NCBI GenBank assembly: GCA_023443925.1
Contig: JAEZSL010000022.1
Span: forward strand, 1 to 35,060
Source of the DNA: Bacillota bacterium
GTDB taxonomy: Bacteria > Bacillota_A > Clostridia > Lachnospirales > Lachnospiraceae
DNA: 35,060 bases
Reading direction: 5' to 3'
Position 1 is the stretch's first letter; each line of letters opens with the position of its first letter. Positions 25,539 to 34,268 of this stretch are shown here, piece after piece. A program made the position numbers and the translations under genes. The notes beneath the pieces were generated by a model, which was not told where the DNA came from, ran no database searches, and worked only from the letters and a program-made list of their open reading frames with translations.

Positions 25539-26118
25539 TCCTGCTTATCTCCTGTTTTAATATTTTTGCTGTACACAATAGAGTCGCACATAAAATAATG
25601 GCCGCTGACATATAGCTAATAAAAATTATATCTACTCCTGCATATGCAAGAGAAAATATTATACATCCTTCTATTAGTGCTGAAATTCTGGATGCTTTTT
25701 TTGCTTCCAGCAATTCTGCCACATTCATATGCATATTAGGATGATTGACTGCCCCAATTATCTCAATAATGCAAATAGCTACTACAAGTATACCAAAGAA
25801 TAATTGAGGATGTTCTGAACTGGTTTCATTTACTTTAGCTACTATCAGGTATGCAATAACCGTTCCTAAATAGCATTGAACAAAAGAATTTGCATGATAA
25901 CCACCTGTCCTTTTTCTTAGTGCTAAGAAAAAAACTAAAAAAACCAATGTATGTACAAACATATCCCTCATAAACCCGATAATGCAAATTGTACCTATGG
26001 TTGTTATTTTCTCCATAATAGAGATACATGCGTAAATATAATATTCTCTTTGCCGTTCACTAATTAATTGTTCTTTTGCAATTTGCTCAACTAAATCATT
26101 TGCCATTCTTTCAATCAT
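25525..26118 (-). CDS. agrB: AgrB-family autoinducer-processing membrane protease
   Basis: 197 residues with several membrane segments. The Cys-protease dyad is visible: H75 in RKRTGGYHA and C82 seven residues later (FVQCYLG), the spacing known from AgrB. It cuts AgrD and forms the thiolactone at the membrane. An in-frame start further upstream lacks a ribosome site; GAGGTG lies 4 nt before the ATG at 26118. It is transcribed divergently from the regulator/kinase pair, unlike the single agrBDCA operon of staphylococci. The paired repeat at 26172-26205 sits just upstream. Confidence 0.9.
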   Translation of the reverse strand: MIERMANDLVEQIAKEQLISERQREYYIYACISIMEKITTIGTICIIGFMRDMFVHTLVFLVFFLALRKRTGGYHANSFVQCYLGTVIAYLIVAKVNETSSEHPQLFFGILVVAICIIEIIGAVNHPNMHMNVAELLEAKKASRISALIEGCIIFSLAYAGVDIIFISYMSAAIILCATLLCTAKILKQEISRNEKK

Positions 26119-26171
26119 AGTGCACCTCACTGTAATCAAAATATAACATCTATACATCATATTTCAATAAG

Positions 26172-26205
26172 TATTGCAGAAAATGGCCATATATTGCAGA
26201 AAATG
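26172..26205 (-). promoter_or_regulatory. paired direct repeat, candidate LytTR site (agrBD)
   Basis: TATTGCAGAAAATG at 26172-26185 and again at 26192-26205, exactly 20 bp apart, which puts both on one helix face. A TATGAT hexamer lies 10 nt downstream of the promoter-proximal copy on the minus strand. LytTR regulators typically bind pairs of short direct repeats about 21 bp apart. The same pair occurs at 34269-34300. Confidence 0.75.
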
Positions 26206-26284
26206 ACATATATTTTCAAATAATAAATGTAACCTACAAGTATATACAAAAAAAGTACAACATTTAATCGATAAAGCTTTTATT

Positions 26285-26315
26285 GTAAATATTCTATAAA
26301 ATATGGTAAAATATA
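26285..26315 (+). promoter_or_regulatory. candidate promoter of the regulator/kinase pair
   Basis: TTGTAA and TAAAAT separated by 18 bp, roughly 70 bp before the response regulator start. Weak -35; inferred from sequence only. Confidence 0.35.
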
Positions 26316-26381
26316 TAAAATACCAGATAAATACAAATTTGTACGTAACAAATAAGCGAAAACCGGGAGAGGGGAAAATGG

Positions 26382-27107
26382 ATGTTCAAAATAGCTATTT
26401 GTGATGATGAAGCTATTTTTGCAAAAAAAATTGAAGCAATTGTGGCCAAATATATGGAACAATCACGTATATTGTATGAAATTGATATATTTAATTCCGG
26501 GAATGACTTTGCAGCTCTTGGGGTAAGGATGATAGAATATAAAGTTGTCTTTCTCGATATAAATATGGAGCAATTAGACGGAATAGAAACCGCAAAAATA
26601 ATACGGGGATTTTCGGATACTGTGTTTATTGTATTCGTGACTGCCTATATAAATTATACACTTGAAGGGTATAAAGTAGCTGCAATAAGATATCTGCTGA
26701 AAGACAGAGAAAAATTTACCGAATTAATTTATGAGTGTATGGATGCAATTCTACATAAAATGAACTATGTTGTAGCAAAGAAAGAGATTCGCTTTAACGA
26801 AGGTAAAAAGATGGTGCCCTTGGAGCGATTACTTTATATTGAAAGTAAGCTGCATAAACTTGAATTCCATGTAATTCAAGATGGGATAAAGGTTTATACC
26901 ATCTATGATACTTTAAACAATATTGAAAAAGAATATAGTAGTTATGACTTTATTAGAACGCACCAAAGCTTCTTGGTAAATCTAAAACACATCAGAACAG
27001 TGGAAAGATATAAGATATTGTTAACTACAGGTATGACACTATCCATTCCAAAAGCGAGATATAAGTTAGTGGAAGAAGCATATGTAGCATATAGAGGAGA
27101 AATCTAA
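26382..27107 (+). CDS. AgrA-like LytTR response regulator
   Basis: 241 residues. The receiver has CDDE, the phosphoacceptor Asp in FLDINMEQLDG and the conserved Lys in RYLLKD. The LytTR domain (about 135-238) has VPLERLLYIESKLHKLEF and RTHQSFLVNLKHIRTVERYK. AGGGG lies 7 nt before the ATG at 26382; an ATG 4 nt earlier is out of frame. The kinase gene starts on the base after its stop codon. Its position opposite agrBD makes it the expected reader of the AgrD signal and the best candidate to bind the TATTGCAGAAAA pairs. Confidence 0.92.
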   Translation: MFKIAICDDEAIFAKKIEAIVAKYMEQSRILYEIDIFNSGNDFAALGVRMIEYKVVFLDINMEQLDGIETAKIIRGFSDTVFIVFVTAYINYTLEGYKVAAIRYLLKDREKFTELIYECMDAILHKMNYVVAKKEIRFNEGKKMVPLERLLYIESKLHKLEFHVIQDGIKVYTIYDTLNNIEKEYSSYDFIRTHQSFLVNLKHIRTVERYKILLTTGMTLSIPKARYKLVEEAYVAYRGEI

Positions 27108-28412
27108 ATGGTTGTTTATGTTCAGAGTTTTCTGATAATTTTATTGGAAACATTGTGCTGCAAAATATTTTTTGAATCCTTAGCAGAAAAAAGGAATGAT
27201 AAGAACATTATTCTAAATAACATAATTGTACTCCTTCTATTAGTATTTATATTCTTTATAGCTAATTTTTTTGCATATAAGTTTATTCTAAAGGAATTCC
27301 TTATTATAATTATAACAACTATCCTGATGTATATTCTTCTGGATATACACATCTTAAAAGCTTTTACCTTGTCTATATTTTATCAGGGATTATTGTTAGT
27401 AGTAGATTATTTTACACTCTTATTAGCAGTATCTTTTTTTAGCAGCACTGCTGAGATAGAAAAAACATATGCAATTGGAGGCGCATTAACAATTACTTTA
27501 GGAAAAGCAATACTTTTTGCATGTACCTTATTTATAAAACAAAGTATTGGAAAAAGGTCTTCCATAATATTAAGTGATACTGAATGGCTAAAGTTCATTT
27601 TTTTTCCCTTTTTTTCAATTTGTACGATAGTGACTATGATCTCTGGTATGGAAGGGGTAGAAAATCAGAGATTAGAAAATAGTTTTTTTGTTGTAGCTTT
27701 TGGATTAACAGGAATGAATATAGTTGTATTTTATCTAATTAAAGACATTCTTAAAAGAGAACAAAAAATAAGAGAAAACGAGATCTTTAAAATGCAAGTG
27801 GAAAATCAAACAAAAATGTACCGTTCAATATCAGAAAACTTTGAAAAACAACGGAAGAAAACCCACGAATATAAAAATCAAATTCTATGCATTGATTCAT
27901 TGATAAGCAATAAATGTTATGAAGACGCAGTCGAATATCTTAAGACGATTGGATGTAGGTTAAATAAAGATCTGGATTCCATTAATACAAATAATGTAAT
28001 TGTAAATGCCATTTTAAATACAAAATACGAGGAAGCAATCGAAAAAGATATACTTTTTATTATAAAAATTAATGATTTATCTGAAATAAAAATAGAGGAT
28101 GAGGATATTGTGATCATTCTATCAAACTTACTAAACAATGCAATTGAGGCATGTGAAAAGTGTACCAAAAAGAAAGTCATAAAAATGAAATTCGTTAGAG
28201 AGAGTGGTACAAATGTTATATCTGTAAAAAATACATATGAGGGTAATCTAATGTATAATAAAGATGAAATATTGACAACAAAGAATAATACAGAAGCGGA
28301 ACATGGTATTGGAATTAAAAACATTATTGATACAATAAAAAAATATGATGGTTCCTATGTAATAAGGAGCAAAAATCAAGAATTTTATTTTTCAATCATA
28401 ATTCCAGAGTAG
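27108..28412 (+). CDS. AgrC-like GHKL sensor histidine kinase
   Basis: 434 residues. Six or seven membrane helices occupy residues 5-210, forming the peptide-sensing half. A coiled-coil leads to the phosphoacceptor motif KTHEYKNQI (H253), then a GHKL ATPase with N-box (SNLLNNAIEACEK) and G-box (AEHGIGIKNI). This is the AgrC layout. It follows the regulator gene without a gap and ends in a small hairpin (AAACTC/GAGTTT at 28446-28465). Expected to sense the cyclic peptide made by AgrBD. Confidence 0.9.
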   Translation: MVVYVQSFLIILLETLCCKIFFESLAEKRNDKNIILNNIIVLLLLVFIFFIANFFAYKFILKEFLIIIITTILMYILLDIHILKAFTLSIFYQGLLLVVDYFTLLLAVSFFSSTAEIEKTYAIGGALTITLGKAILFACTLFIKQSIGKRSSIILSDTEWLKFIFFPFFSICTIVTMISGMEGVENQRLENSFFVVAFGLTGMNIVVFYLIKDILKREQKIRENEIFKMQVENQTKMYRSISENFEKQRKKTHEYKNQILCIDSLISNKCYEDAVEYLKTIGCRLNKDLDSINTNNVIVNAILNTKYEEAIEKDILFIIKINDLSEIKIEDEDIVIILSNLLNNAIEACEKCTKKKVIKMKFVRESGTNVISVKNTYEGNLMYNKDEILTTKNNTEAEHGIGIKNIIDTIKKYDGSYVIRSKNQEFYFSIIIPE

Positions 28413-28748
28413 AGGCCCTCCCGGGAGTGTTTATAGTATTGTGTAAACTCGTTTTATAGAGTTTCTCATTTTAGGCTTAATGATAATACACAAAAATCCA
28501 TGAAACGCAATCAAGGCAAGGGTTTCAGCCTTTACGGCGATTCACGGATTTTGATAAATATAAGTCTCAAAAGGTCCAAGGAAGCTGGGTTTTACTGGGT
28601 TTGTAACGGTCTAGTCTCCTCTGTTTGTTGACTTAGAGTAATCATCTGATAATTATGAATTTAATTGCTTATATCTCTATAGCATTAGACTAAATCCTAT
28701 GGCTTAACCATTTTGATTGTCTTGATAAACCTGCCTTTAAACCAACAC
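28413..28748. other. convergent intergenic region
   Basis: Separates the plus-strand kinase from the minus-strand RiPP operon end. Holds the kinase hairpin at 28446-28465 (followed by CTCATTTT) and the palindromic element at 28491-28553; no gene seen. Confidence 0.5.
28491..28553. repeat. 63-bp imperfect palindrome
   Basis: Outer arms 28491-28508 and 28537-28553 are inverted repeats (CAAAAATCC-TGAA-CGC type, few mismatches); an inner AAGGC/GCCTT stem lies between them. No long T run on either strand, so it is not a plain terminator; it could be a REP/MITE-like element or a recombination scar. Confidence 0.5.
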
Positions 28749-29744
28749 TTAGATTCCGTTCTTGAACTCACTATCTGATATTGATATTTTTTTCTTATCA
28801 TATGTGAAAGATAATTTGAGACTACCTTCACCTTTATAGCCACATAATACAATTCTTGATTTTCCTTTATCAAGTGTAATTTTATCACCATCTTTAATAT
28901 CCTGAACCGACTTATCATTTTGAATCAAAACTAACCTTATACTTTCGTCAATAGTACCCTTGACATGAACAGTAATACTTGCCTTCTTTTTTGCCTCTAA
29001 ACTACACCACCTGAATATCCCAGTAAAACCTTTATAATCAAGTTCTAAACAATAACCATTATTTTTTTTACTGGAATGATCAAAATAGGCTCCTTCCTTA
29101 TTTAGTATCATTTCATCCGTAATTTCATCAATAGATTTTATATCATTTGTATTAATCATATTTTTAAATAACTTGGAAAAAGCGTCTTCTTGACTATCTT
29201 CCTCATCAAATTCGTATCCCATATTAAAATATTTATTCATTTTAATAATGAGAGTAGACTTTTTGCTATATTTTAATTCTAATTTGTTACTTGACTTATT
29301 GCCTGTTATTTTAATTCTATAATTTCCAGGCTTCATATTGATTTTATTTTGACCAATACTTAATTCTTTTGATACATTATCTGAACTCACCAAATATAAT
29401 TTTATATCATCCGAATTATTATTAATAGCAATATTAAGCACTTCCTTCACGGAATGTGTTGATTCTAACATGAGCCATGTGCACGTCCCGTCAAATCCCT
29501 CATAGTCTAATACAAAACCATTTTTTATTTTCTTTGACTCTACTTCATCAAAGGTAAAGTTCACCTCATCATCATCTCCCTGTTCCAATCCAGCATATAT
29601 AAAACTCCCTTTATTATCTGCAGCTTCTATTATACTATTATCTTCTCTGCTGGGTTTGTCAGTTCTTTTATTATCCGCTGCAATCCAGCTTATACCAACA
29701 CACATAAATAAACATAATGCTAAAATAAATCTTTTTTTAAACAT
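28749..29744 (-). CDS. secreted protein with internal duplication (RiPP operon)
   Basis: 331 residues. A basic-hydrophobic signal peptide (MFKKRFILALCLFMCVGISW) with an Ala-Ala site near residue 23 indicates Sec export; there is no lipobox. The mature part contains two related modules of about 85 residues, 73-160 (NGFVLDYEGFDGTCTWLMLE) and 228-316 (NGYCLELDYKGFTGIFRWCS), each ending in alternating beta-strand sequence; they look like beta-sandwich domains. I do not recognise the family. As last gene of the RiPP operon it may give immunity, bind the product, or act as a surface co-factor. AAGAAGG precedes the start. Confidence 0.75.
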   Translation of the reverse strand: MFKKRFILALCLFMCVGISWIAADNKRTDKPSREDNSIIEAADNKGSFIYAGLEQGDDDEVNFTFDEVESKKIKNGFVLDYEGFDGTCTWLMLESTHSVKEVLNIAINNNSDDIKLYLVSSDNVSKELSIGQNKINMKPGNYRIKITGNKSSNKLELKYSKKSTLIIKMNKYFNMGYEFDEEDSQEDAFSKLFKNMINTNDIKSIDEITDEMILNKEGAYFDHSSKKNNGYCLELDYKGFTGIFRWCSLEAKKKASITVHVKGTIDESIRLVLIQNDKSVQDIKDGDKITLDKGKSRIVLCGYKGEGSLKLSFTYDKKKISISDSEFKNGI

Positions 29745-29843
29745 AGACTTAACCTTCTTTCAATATTAGGTAGTATCAAGCCTGACACTACACCATACAT
29801 TTACTTTTAAAATACTATAGGTAACTACATATAATCATGTATT

Positions 29844-31469
29844 TTATAAATTAACTATTTCATCGCATCTTGCTACGACTTTCTCATCATGCGTAATTAC
29901 AAATACTATTTTATCTGTTTTGATTCTATCTAAATATTCAAACACCATCGTTGTACTATGACTGTCCAATGACGCAGTTGGCTCATCTAGTATAAACACA
30001 GAAGCTGTCTTAAGTAAACACCTCGCTATCTCTATCTTCTGCTTTTCCCCTCCAGATAAATAATTATTACTTTGTTCATTTCGATCATCGTATTCATATT
30101 CCAGCACTTTACTAAGTTCGAAATCTTCAACTAACGTATTGTAGGAATATGTATCTAATTCATTTTCATTGGTTAGTAAGGAAATATTCGCTTTCACTGT
30201 ATCATTAACCAAAAATGGTTGTTGTAAACTTATTCCTATGCAGCATCTACGCAGTGTCTCAACATTTAAATTCTTTATATCAATATCATTAAATAATACA
30301 ACATTATCTTGCAATAAATTATTATACAACCCGATAATTATATTGATAAATGTTGTTTTTCCTACTCCGTTTCTTCCTACAATTCCATATATTTTATTTT
30401 TTAAAAATCTAATACTAATATTCTGATATAAATATCGATTACTATCATTAAACTTAAAACTCATATTTCGTATTTCTATCACATCAACCTGAGTTAAAAT
30501 AATCTCTCCAGTCGCCTCCACCGGTTCTTGTAGGAACTTTTCAATTCGCTTATAGCTAACCAGCACGGCTTGATATGTTTGTGCAAAATTGAAGTAGTAT
30601 TTAATAGTTGAATATATACTGTTAAAATAGGCTATATAAATTGTAAACTGTCCTATGGTAAATTCATTTTTCATTATCTGGAGTGCACCCAGAATATATA
30701 AAACAATTTGAGCTCCCATGGATATAAATCCATCAAGACCATTAAATATATAATTTACTTTCTGATTTGATATAGAAATCTTATATAACTTTCCAAATGC
30801 ACTATCCAATTTATTTAAATACTTTTTTTGAATACCATTAGCTTTAATAAAATACAGATTCTGTAGTTGCTCATACAATTTACTGAAAAATATACTTTGC
30901 TCATTTTTCAGTAGATAATTATTTCTATGCACTACTTTTTTTAGTAGAATATATGCAAGAACATATAACATACAAAATGACATCAGTATTAATGTAATTT
31001 CTAGATTTAAATTACAACAAATTACTACTAATGCAATTAATATTATGGTCTTCAAAATTAAATTATTGAATATATCTATACAAAAACTAATAAGCTCGTT
31101 TGTATCCCCATTTATTATTTGATTAACAGCTACAATATCCTTGTTAATTAAGTACGATAAAGGAAGATTTTGAAAACGAGCTAAGACATCACGATTAAAA
31201 TGATATGACATCTTTGTTGATATTTTTACATAAACTATATTTATGCAAAATCCTAACATCATATTTGCAAAAGTAATTCCAACCATTATCAAGCAGAAAC
31301 GATAAACGAAATGTATTGTGGTATTCGCAACCAACCCATCTATAAAATTTCCTGCTATGTATGGAGAAATTAAATTAATAATATTTAATCCAAAAGATAA
31401 TCCTAAAAAAAGTATGAATTTCGATAAATTTGATTTTAAATAATCTTCACACATCTTAACTATTTTCAT
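29844..31469 (-). CDS. ABC exporter (TMD-NBD) of the RiPP operon
   Basis: 541 residues: exporter-type membrane domain (about 1-300), then Walker A (GRNGVGKTT), signature YLSGGEKQK, Walker B (VFILDEPTASLD) and H-loop (VITHDE). No C39 peptidase domain, so it is not a PCAT-type transporter and the leader, if removed, is cut by another enzyme. The frame is open to a TTG at 31538, but that lies inside a strong hairpin; the ATG at 31469 (or 31454) is the likely start, with a weak AAGGA upstream. It probably exports the matured Cys-rich peptides as a homodimer. Confidence 0.88.
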   Translation of the reverse strand: MKIVKMCEDYLKSNLSKFILFLGLSFGLNIINLISPYIAGNFIDGLVANTTIHFVYRFCLIMVGITFANMMLGFCINIVYVKISTKMSYHFNRDVLARFQNLPLSYLINKDIVAVNQIINGDTNELISFCIDIFNNLILKTIILIALVVICCNLNLEITLILMSFCMLYVLAYILLKKVVHRNNYLLKNEQSIFFSKLYEQLQNLYFIKANGIQKKYLNKLDSAFGKLYKISISNQKVNYIFNGLDGFISMGAQIVLYILGALQIMKNEFTIGQFTIYIAYFNSIYSTIKYYFNFAQTYQAVLVSYKRIEKFLQEPVEATGEIILTQVDVIEIRNMSFKFNDSNRYLYQNISIRFLKNKIYGIVGRNGVGKTTFINIIIGLYNNLLQDNVVLFNDIDIKNLNVETLRRCCIGISLQQPFLVNDTVKANISLLTNENELDTYSYNTLVEDFELSKVLEYEYDDRNEQSNNYLSGGEKQKIEIARCLLKTASVFILDEPTASLDSHSTTMVFEYLDRIKTDKIVFVITHDEKVVARCDEIVNL

Positions 31470-31503
31470 ATTTATCTTTCTTATCCTTAAATGTTGTTTT
31501 ATG

Positions 31504-31548
31504 AAATGAGTATTTGCATTCACATACTGATCCTGCAAATACTCATTT
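31504..31548 (-). promoter_or_regulatory. intercistronic hairpin between precursor 4 and exporter
   Basis: 15-bp perfect stem (AAATGAGTATTTGCA and complement), 15-nt loop. It follows the last precursor by 18 bp and lacks a U tract on the minus strand, so it probably acts as a partial terminator or 3'-end stabiliser that keeps precursor mRNA more abundant than exporter mRNA. Confidence 0.65.
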
Positions 31549-31566
31549 TATCATTATGTTATGTTT

Positions 31567-31761
31567 TTATGCGAGTCCAAAACCCCGGCATTTTGCGCCA
31601 CAAGCTTTAGTGCATACCGCACCACATAAATCATAACATTTGGCTGCACAAGCATTTGAACAATCTGCTGTACAGAATCCATCACAGTTAGTGGGCCTGC
31701 AAACACCATTACAGCCTTGAATGACACTTACACCACCTGTTTTTAATATTAAATAATCCAT
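31567..31761 (-). CDS. Cys-rich RiPP precursor 4 (11 Cys)
   Basis: 64 residues starting MDYLILKTGG. Eleven Cys at 17, 21, 26, 30, 34, 38, 42, 46, 50, 54 and 58: from 26 to 58 a strict Cys-X3-Cys series of nine Cys. Gly, Ala, Asp and Lys fill the spacers. This is the most regular of four paralogous precursors and the expected substrate of the SPASM maturase for thioether cross-links. A longer in-frame start at 31818 is disfavoured because AAGGAGGTG lies 7 nt before the ATG at 31761. Confidence 0.88.
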   Translation of the reverse strand: MDYLILKTGGVSVIQGCNGVCRPTNCDGFCTADCSNACAAKCYDLCGAVCTKACGAKCRGFGLA

Positions 31762-31799
31762 ATTTGCACCTCCTTCCTGATGTAATCGAATAGATACTT

Positions 31800-31839
31800 G
31801 CAAAATAGCATATCTCAATTAAATTATGCGCTATTTTGC
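31800..31839 (-). promoter_or_regulatory. hairpin before precursor 4
   Basis: GCAAAATAGC pairs with GCTATTTTGC across a 20-nt loop, in the 217-bp leader of precursor 4. Two more hairpins lie upstream in the same gap (TGATTC/GAATCA near 31886-31903 and the one at 31908-31934). They may set processing or stability of the precursor 4 message. Confidence 0.5.
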
Positions 31840-31907
31840 TTTACCTTAGTTTCAATCTCAAATCGGCCTCAATGAAATTGTTCCTGATTCCTAACAGAAT
31901 CATTTTA

Positions 31908-31934
31908 TGTATTAACAGGCAAGCCTGTAATACA
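31908..31934 (-). promoter_or_regulatory. hairpin between precursors 3 and 4
   Basis: TGTATTAACAGGC with GCCTGTAATACA, 12 paired bases with a bulged A and a tiny loop. No U tract on either strand. Likely an intercistronic RNA structure. Confidence 0.5.
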
Positions 31935-31978
31935 CCTTAATTATATTATACATATGGTCTAGACTCTTCCCCCCTTGA

Positions 31979-32146
31979 TTAAATACCTAATAACTTCGTT
32001 TTCTTTTTACATGTACTTACCGAATAACAGACTGTGTAGCATTTACCACTACATTTTGTTGCTCCATCATAGCAACTACAACTTCCTCCCGACATTGGAC
32101 AGATTGATGTAATATCAACTTGAATACCTTTAATTAAATAATCCAT
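31979..32146 (-). CDS. Cys-rich RiPP precursor 3 (7 Cys)
   Basis: 55 residues starting MDYLIKGIQV. Cys at 16, 23, 25, 32, 36, 40 and 46, with a C32-X3-C36-X3-C40 run, ending in a Lys-rich tail (CKKKTKLLGI). Same MDYL start as its three neighbours but a different core. Ribosome site GAAGG 7 nt upstream. Paralogy with precursors 1, 2 and 4 and position between maturase and exporter support its role. Confidence 0.82.
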   Translation of the reverse strand: MDYLIKGIQVDITSICPMSGGSCSCYDGATKCSGKCYTVCYSVSTCKKKTKLLGI

Positions 32147-32252
32147 AATAACCTTCTTTATAGTATTATATTTCAGTACTAACCTTCCCTATTATTTTTA
32201 ACATTCTATACTAGTATTTTTATTCAACAATTAGTATCCTTAAATTTTTATA

Positions 32253-32411
32253 CTATAAGGCTACAAGTCTTGTACATAGCCCAACACATTTTGCTTTACA
32301 TTCACCTATACAATAAGTTCCACATGCACCTATACAATACGTCACACCTGAACCTTTACAGGTACATCCTAATACTTCTATACTGGCCATTGATATAACT
32401 AAATAATCCAT
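32253..32411 (-). CDS. Cys-rich RiPP precursor 2 (8 Cys)
   Basis: 52 residues starting MDYLVISMAS. Cys at 16, 18, 26, 30, 34, 38, 42 and 46; the last six form an unbroken Cys-X3-Cys series with the repeated YCIG element (YCIGACGTYCIGECKAKC). It resembles precursor 4 most. GGTGG lies 7 nt before the ATG. Confidence 0.85.
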   Translation of the reverse strand: MDYLVISMASIEVLGCTCKGSGVTYCIGACGTYCIGECKAKCVGLCTRLVAL

Positions 32412-32519
32412 TGATTTACCACCAAACTTTCTTTAATTATTGATTTACTACGTATCACAATAGTTTATACATTTAATAAACAATACATTTTACTTTACAA
32501 AATGCTATTATTTTAACTT

Positions 32520-32672
32520 TTATTTATTAACGTATAGAGAACATCTTAGCCGACAACTGGCGTATGCTCCAAAACAAATGCATTTTGCAGCACATTGAGC
32601 GATTAATCTGTCATTATGTAATTCGAAATAAATATTGTTAGCAGTTGACAATGGTACGACTAAATAATCCAT
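32520..32672 (-). CDS. Cys-rich RiPP precursor 1 (5 Cys)
   Basis: 50 residues starting MDYLVVPLST. Cys at 27, 31, 33, 40 and 44 in the C-terminal half (CAAKCICF, then CRLRC), no Cys in the first 26 residues. It has the longest Cys-free leader and lies 41 bp after the maturase stop. AGGAGGTG lies 4-5 nt before the ATG. The least Cys-rich paralogue; it may yield a different product or a partner peptide. Confidence 0.82.
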   Translation of the reverse strand: MDYLVVPLSTANNIYFELHNDRLIAQCAAKCICFGAYASCRLRCSLYVNK

Positions 32673-32713
32673 ATAACACCTCCTGTTCTAATAGAATATT
32701 TTATACTAAACAT

Positions 32714-34063
32714 TTACCCCTTCATAGCTTCAAAACTCTCTTCACATGCAGCACATTCCCCCTGGCGTTCTCTGTCCTTAATAATCTGTCTTGCAAAGAA
32801 TTGTAAATAGTCATCCATTGAATGTTTGTAAACAGAGCAACGATCCTCATCTTTATTATTCTGTCTATCATATGGACACCCACCCAGACAAATTGGAATA
32901 AGCTTACAATCTTTACATTTATCCTCTAACGGATTATACAAAATTAAATCATAGTATACATTACGATTTAGTAAATCCCCAGTCATTAAGTCCCCAATTG
33001 CTTTATCCTTATCTCCAATTTGGCTCCAACACTTATATAGCTTACCGTCTGAATCTACAACAAAAGATGTCATTGAATCTGCTCCACAGAAATTTGATTT
33101 AGTATCAGGATATTTATTGCCCCAATCAACAGCTTCCACATTCCTTCTTGTATAATCTAAATCGGCTCGACCAAACTCCATTGAATTAAAACAATTATTG
33201 CACATATTACAATCATGCTTATCGTTTGTTATTTTACCTAAATATGGTTTTACTTTATCTATTATTTTTTTTTCTTTCAATAAATTGGCAATATCATCAC
33301 CGGCACTAACATTGTCCTTGTCTACATTTACTCTGATTGATACTGTTGGAAGTACATCATAACATTCAAATATATTGTTCAATATTTTATCATAAGTCTC
33401 TCCACCATTCACAAGAGGTCTCGATTTATTATGATTCTCCCGGGAACCATCAATTGTTATCTGATAGAAATTAACCTTTAACTTATTTAATAATTCTACT
33501 TTTTCTTTTGTAAGCAAGTAACCATTTGTTATAATTCCCGCAGAATAATTTATATGATTCTCTTCGCAAATACTCATAAATTCTTTAGATAGCTGTTCAA
33601 TTATATCGAGGGCTAAAAGTGGTTCTCCACCATACCAGGTTATTGATAAATCTGTTAAACGGGGTACTTGTTCTTTGACCAAATCTATGATTTTATCTTG
33701 AACTTCTTGTGTCATTGCACGATTTTTAATAACATCTTTTTCGTAACAATACACACACCTAAAATTACAGTTAGATGTAGGAGCAATAGTTAAACCAAGT
33801 GAACTAGAGTAAAACCTTCCCCGCATCATTCTAATTTCTATTTCCTTAGTCTCATCTATCATATCGTCTATGAGAAATCCACCTTTTTTCAGATCATCAA
33901 TAAACTCCAAATCTTCAATTTTTCTATTTTGCTCTCCAAACGCTATATATTTGTTATACTTATCCATCTCCGTTAATGCGAGGGAACTAGTAAATGCATT
34001 GTACATTAATACCTTATTTAATTCGTTCATTTTAACCTCAAAATTGTACTTTGATACTTTCAT
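32714..34063 (-). CDS. radical SAM/SPASM peptide maturase
   Basis: 449 residues. N-terminal region (1-90) may serve peptide recognition. Radical SAM cluster C99-X3-C103-X2-C106, GGEP at 145-148, then a SPASM domain with C326, C345 and the C383-X2-C386-X5-C392-X3-C396...C409 pattern that binds two auxiliary Fe-S clusters. Extra Cys at 285, 288, 291 and a terminal C437-X2-C440. SPASM enzymes of this size form Cys thioether links in sactipeptides and ranthipeptides. The layout recalls the Clo7bot-type maturase (a clostridial group with tandem Cys-rich peptides); assignment to it is tentative. AAGGAGG precedes the ATG. Confidence 0.92.
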   Translation of the reverse strand: MKVSKYNFEVKMNELNKVLMYNAFTSSLALTEMDKYNKYIAFGEQNRKIEDLEFIDDLKKGGFLIDDMIDETKEIEIRMMRGRFYSSSLGLTIAPTSNCNFRCVYCYEKDVIKNRAMTQEVQDKIIDLVKEQVPRLTDLSITWYGGEPLLALDIIEQLSKEFMSICEENHINYSAGIITNGYLLTKEKVELLNKLKVNFYQITIDGSRENHNKSRPLVNGGETYDKILNNIFECYDVLPTVSIRVNVDKDNVSAGDDIANLLKEKKIIDKVKPYLGKITNDKHDCNMCNNCFNSMEFGRADLDYTRRNVEAVDWGNKYPDTKSNFCGADSMTSFVVDSDGKLYKCWSQIGDKDKAIGDLMTGDLLNRNVYYDLILYNPLEDKCKDCKLIPICLGGCPYDRQNNKDEDRCSVYKHSMDDYLQFFARQIIKDRERQGECAACEESFEAMKG

Positions 34064-34268
34064 ATTTTCCTCCTTTAATTGTTATAATTTAAAAGCTACG
34101 TTAATGTATTAAATTTTACTTATTTTTAATGCACTTATTACCTATCAGAATATAATCTTTTTGACACAGAAGCTGTACAAAATAAATTAATGTAGAAAAG
34201 AAACTTATAATAGTAACAGATCGTAATATTAACTACATTATAACAATCATTTTATATCCTACAACTCT

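Noticed and set aside
31762..31818. Upstream in-frame start giving precursor 4 a 19-residue N-terminal extension
   Set aside because: The ATG at 31761 has AAGGAGGTG at ideal spacing, and all three paralogues start with MDYL at the equivalent point.
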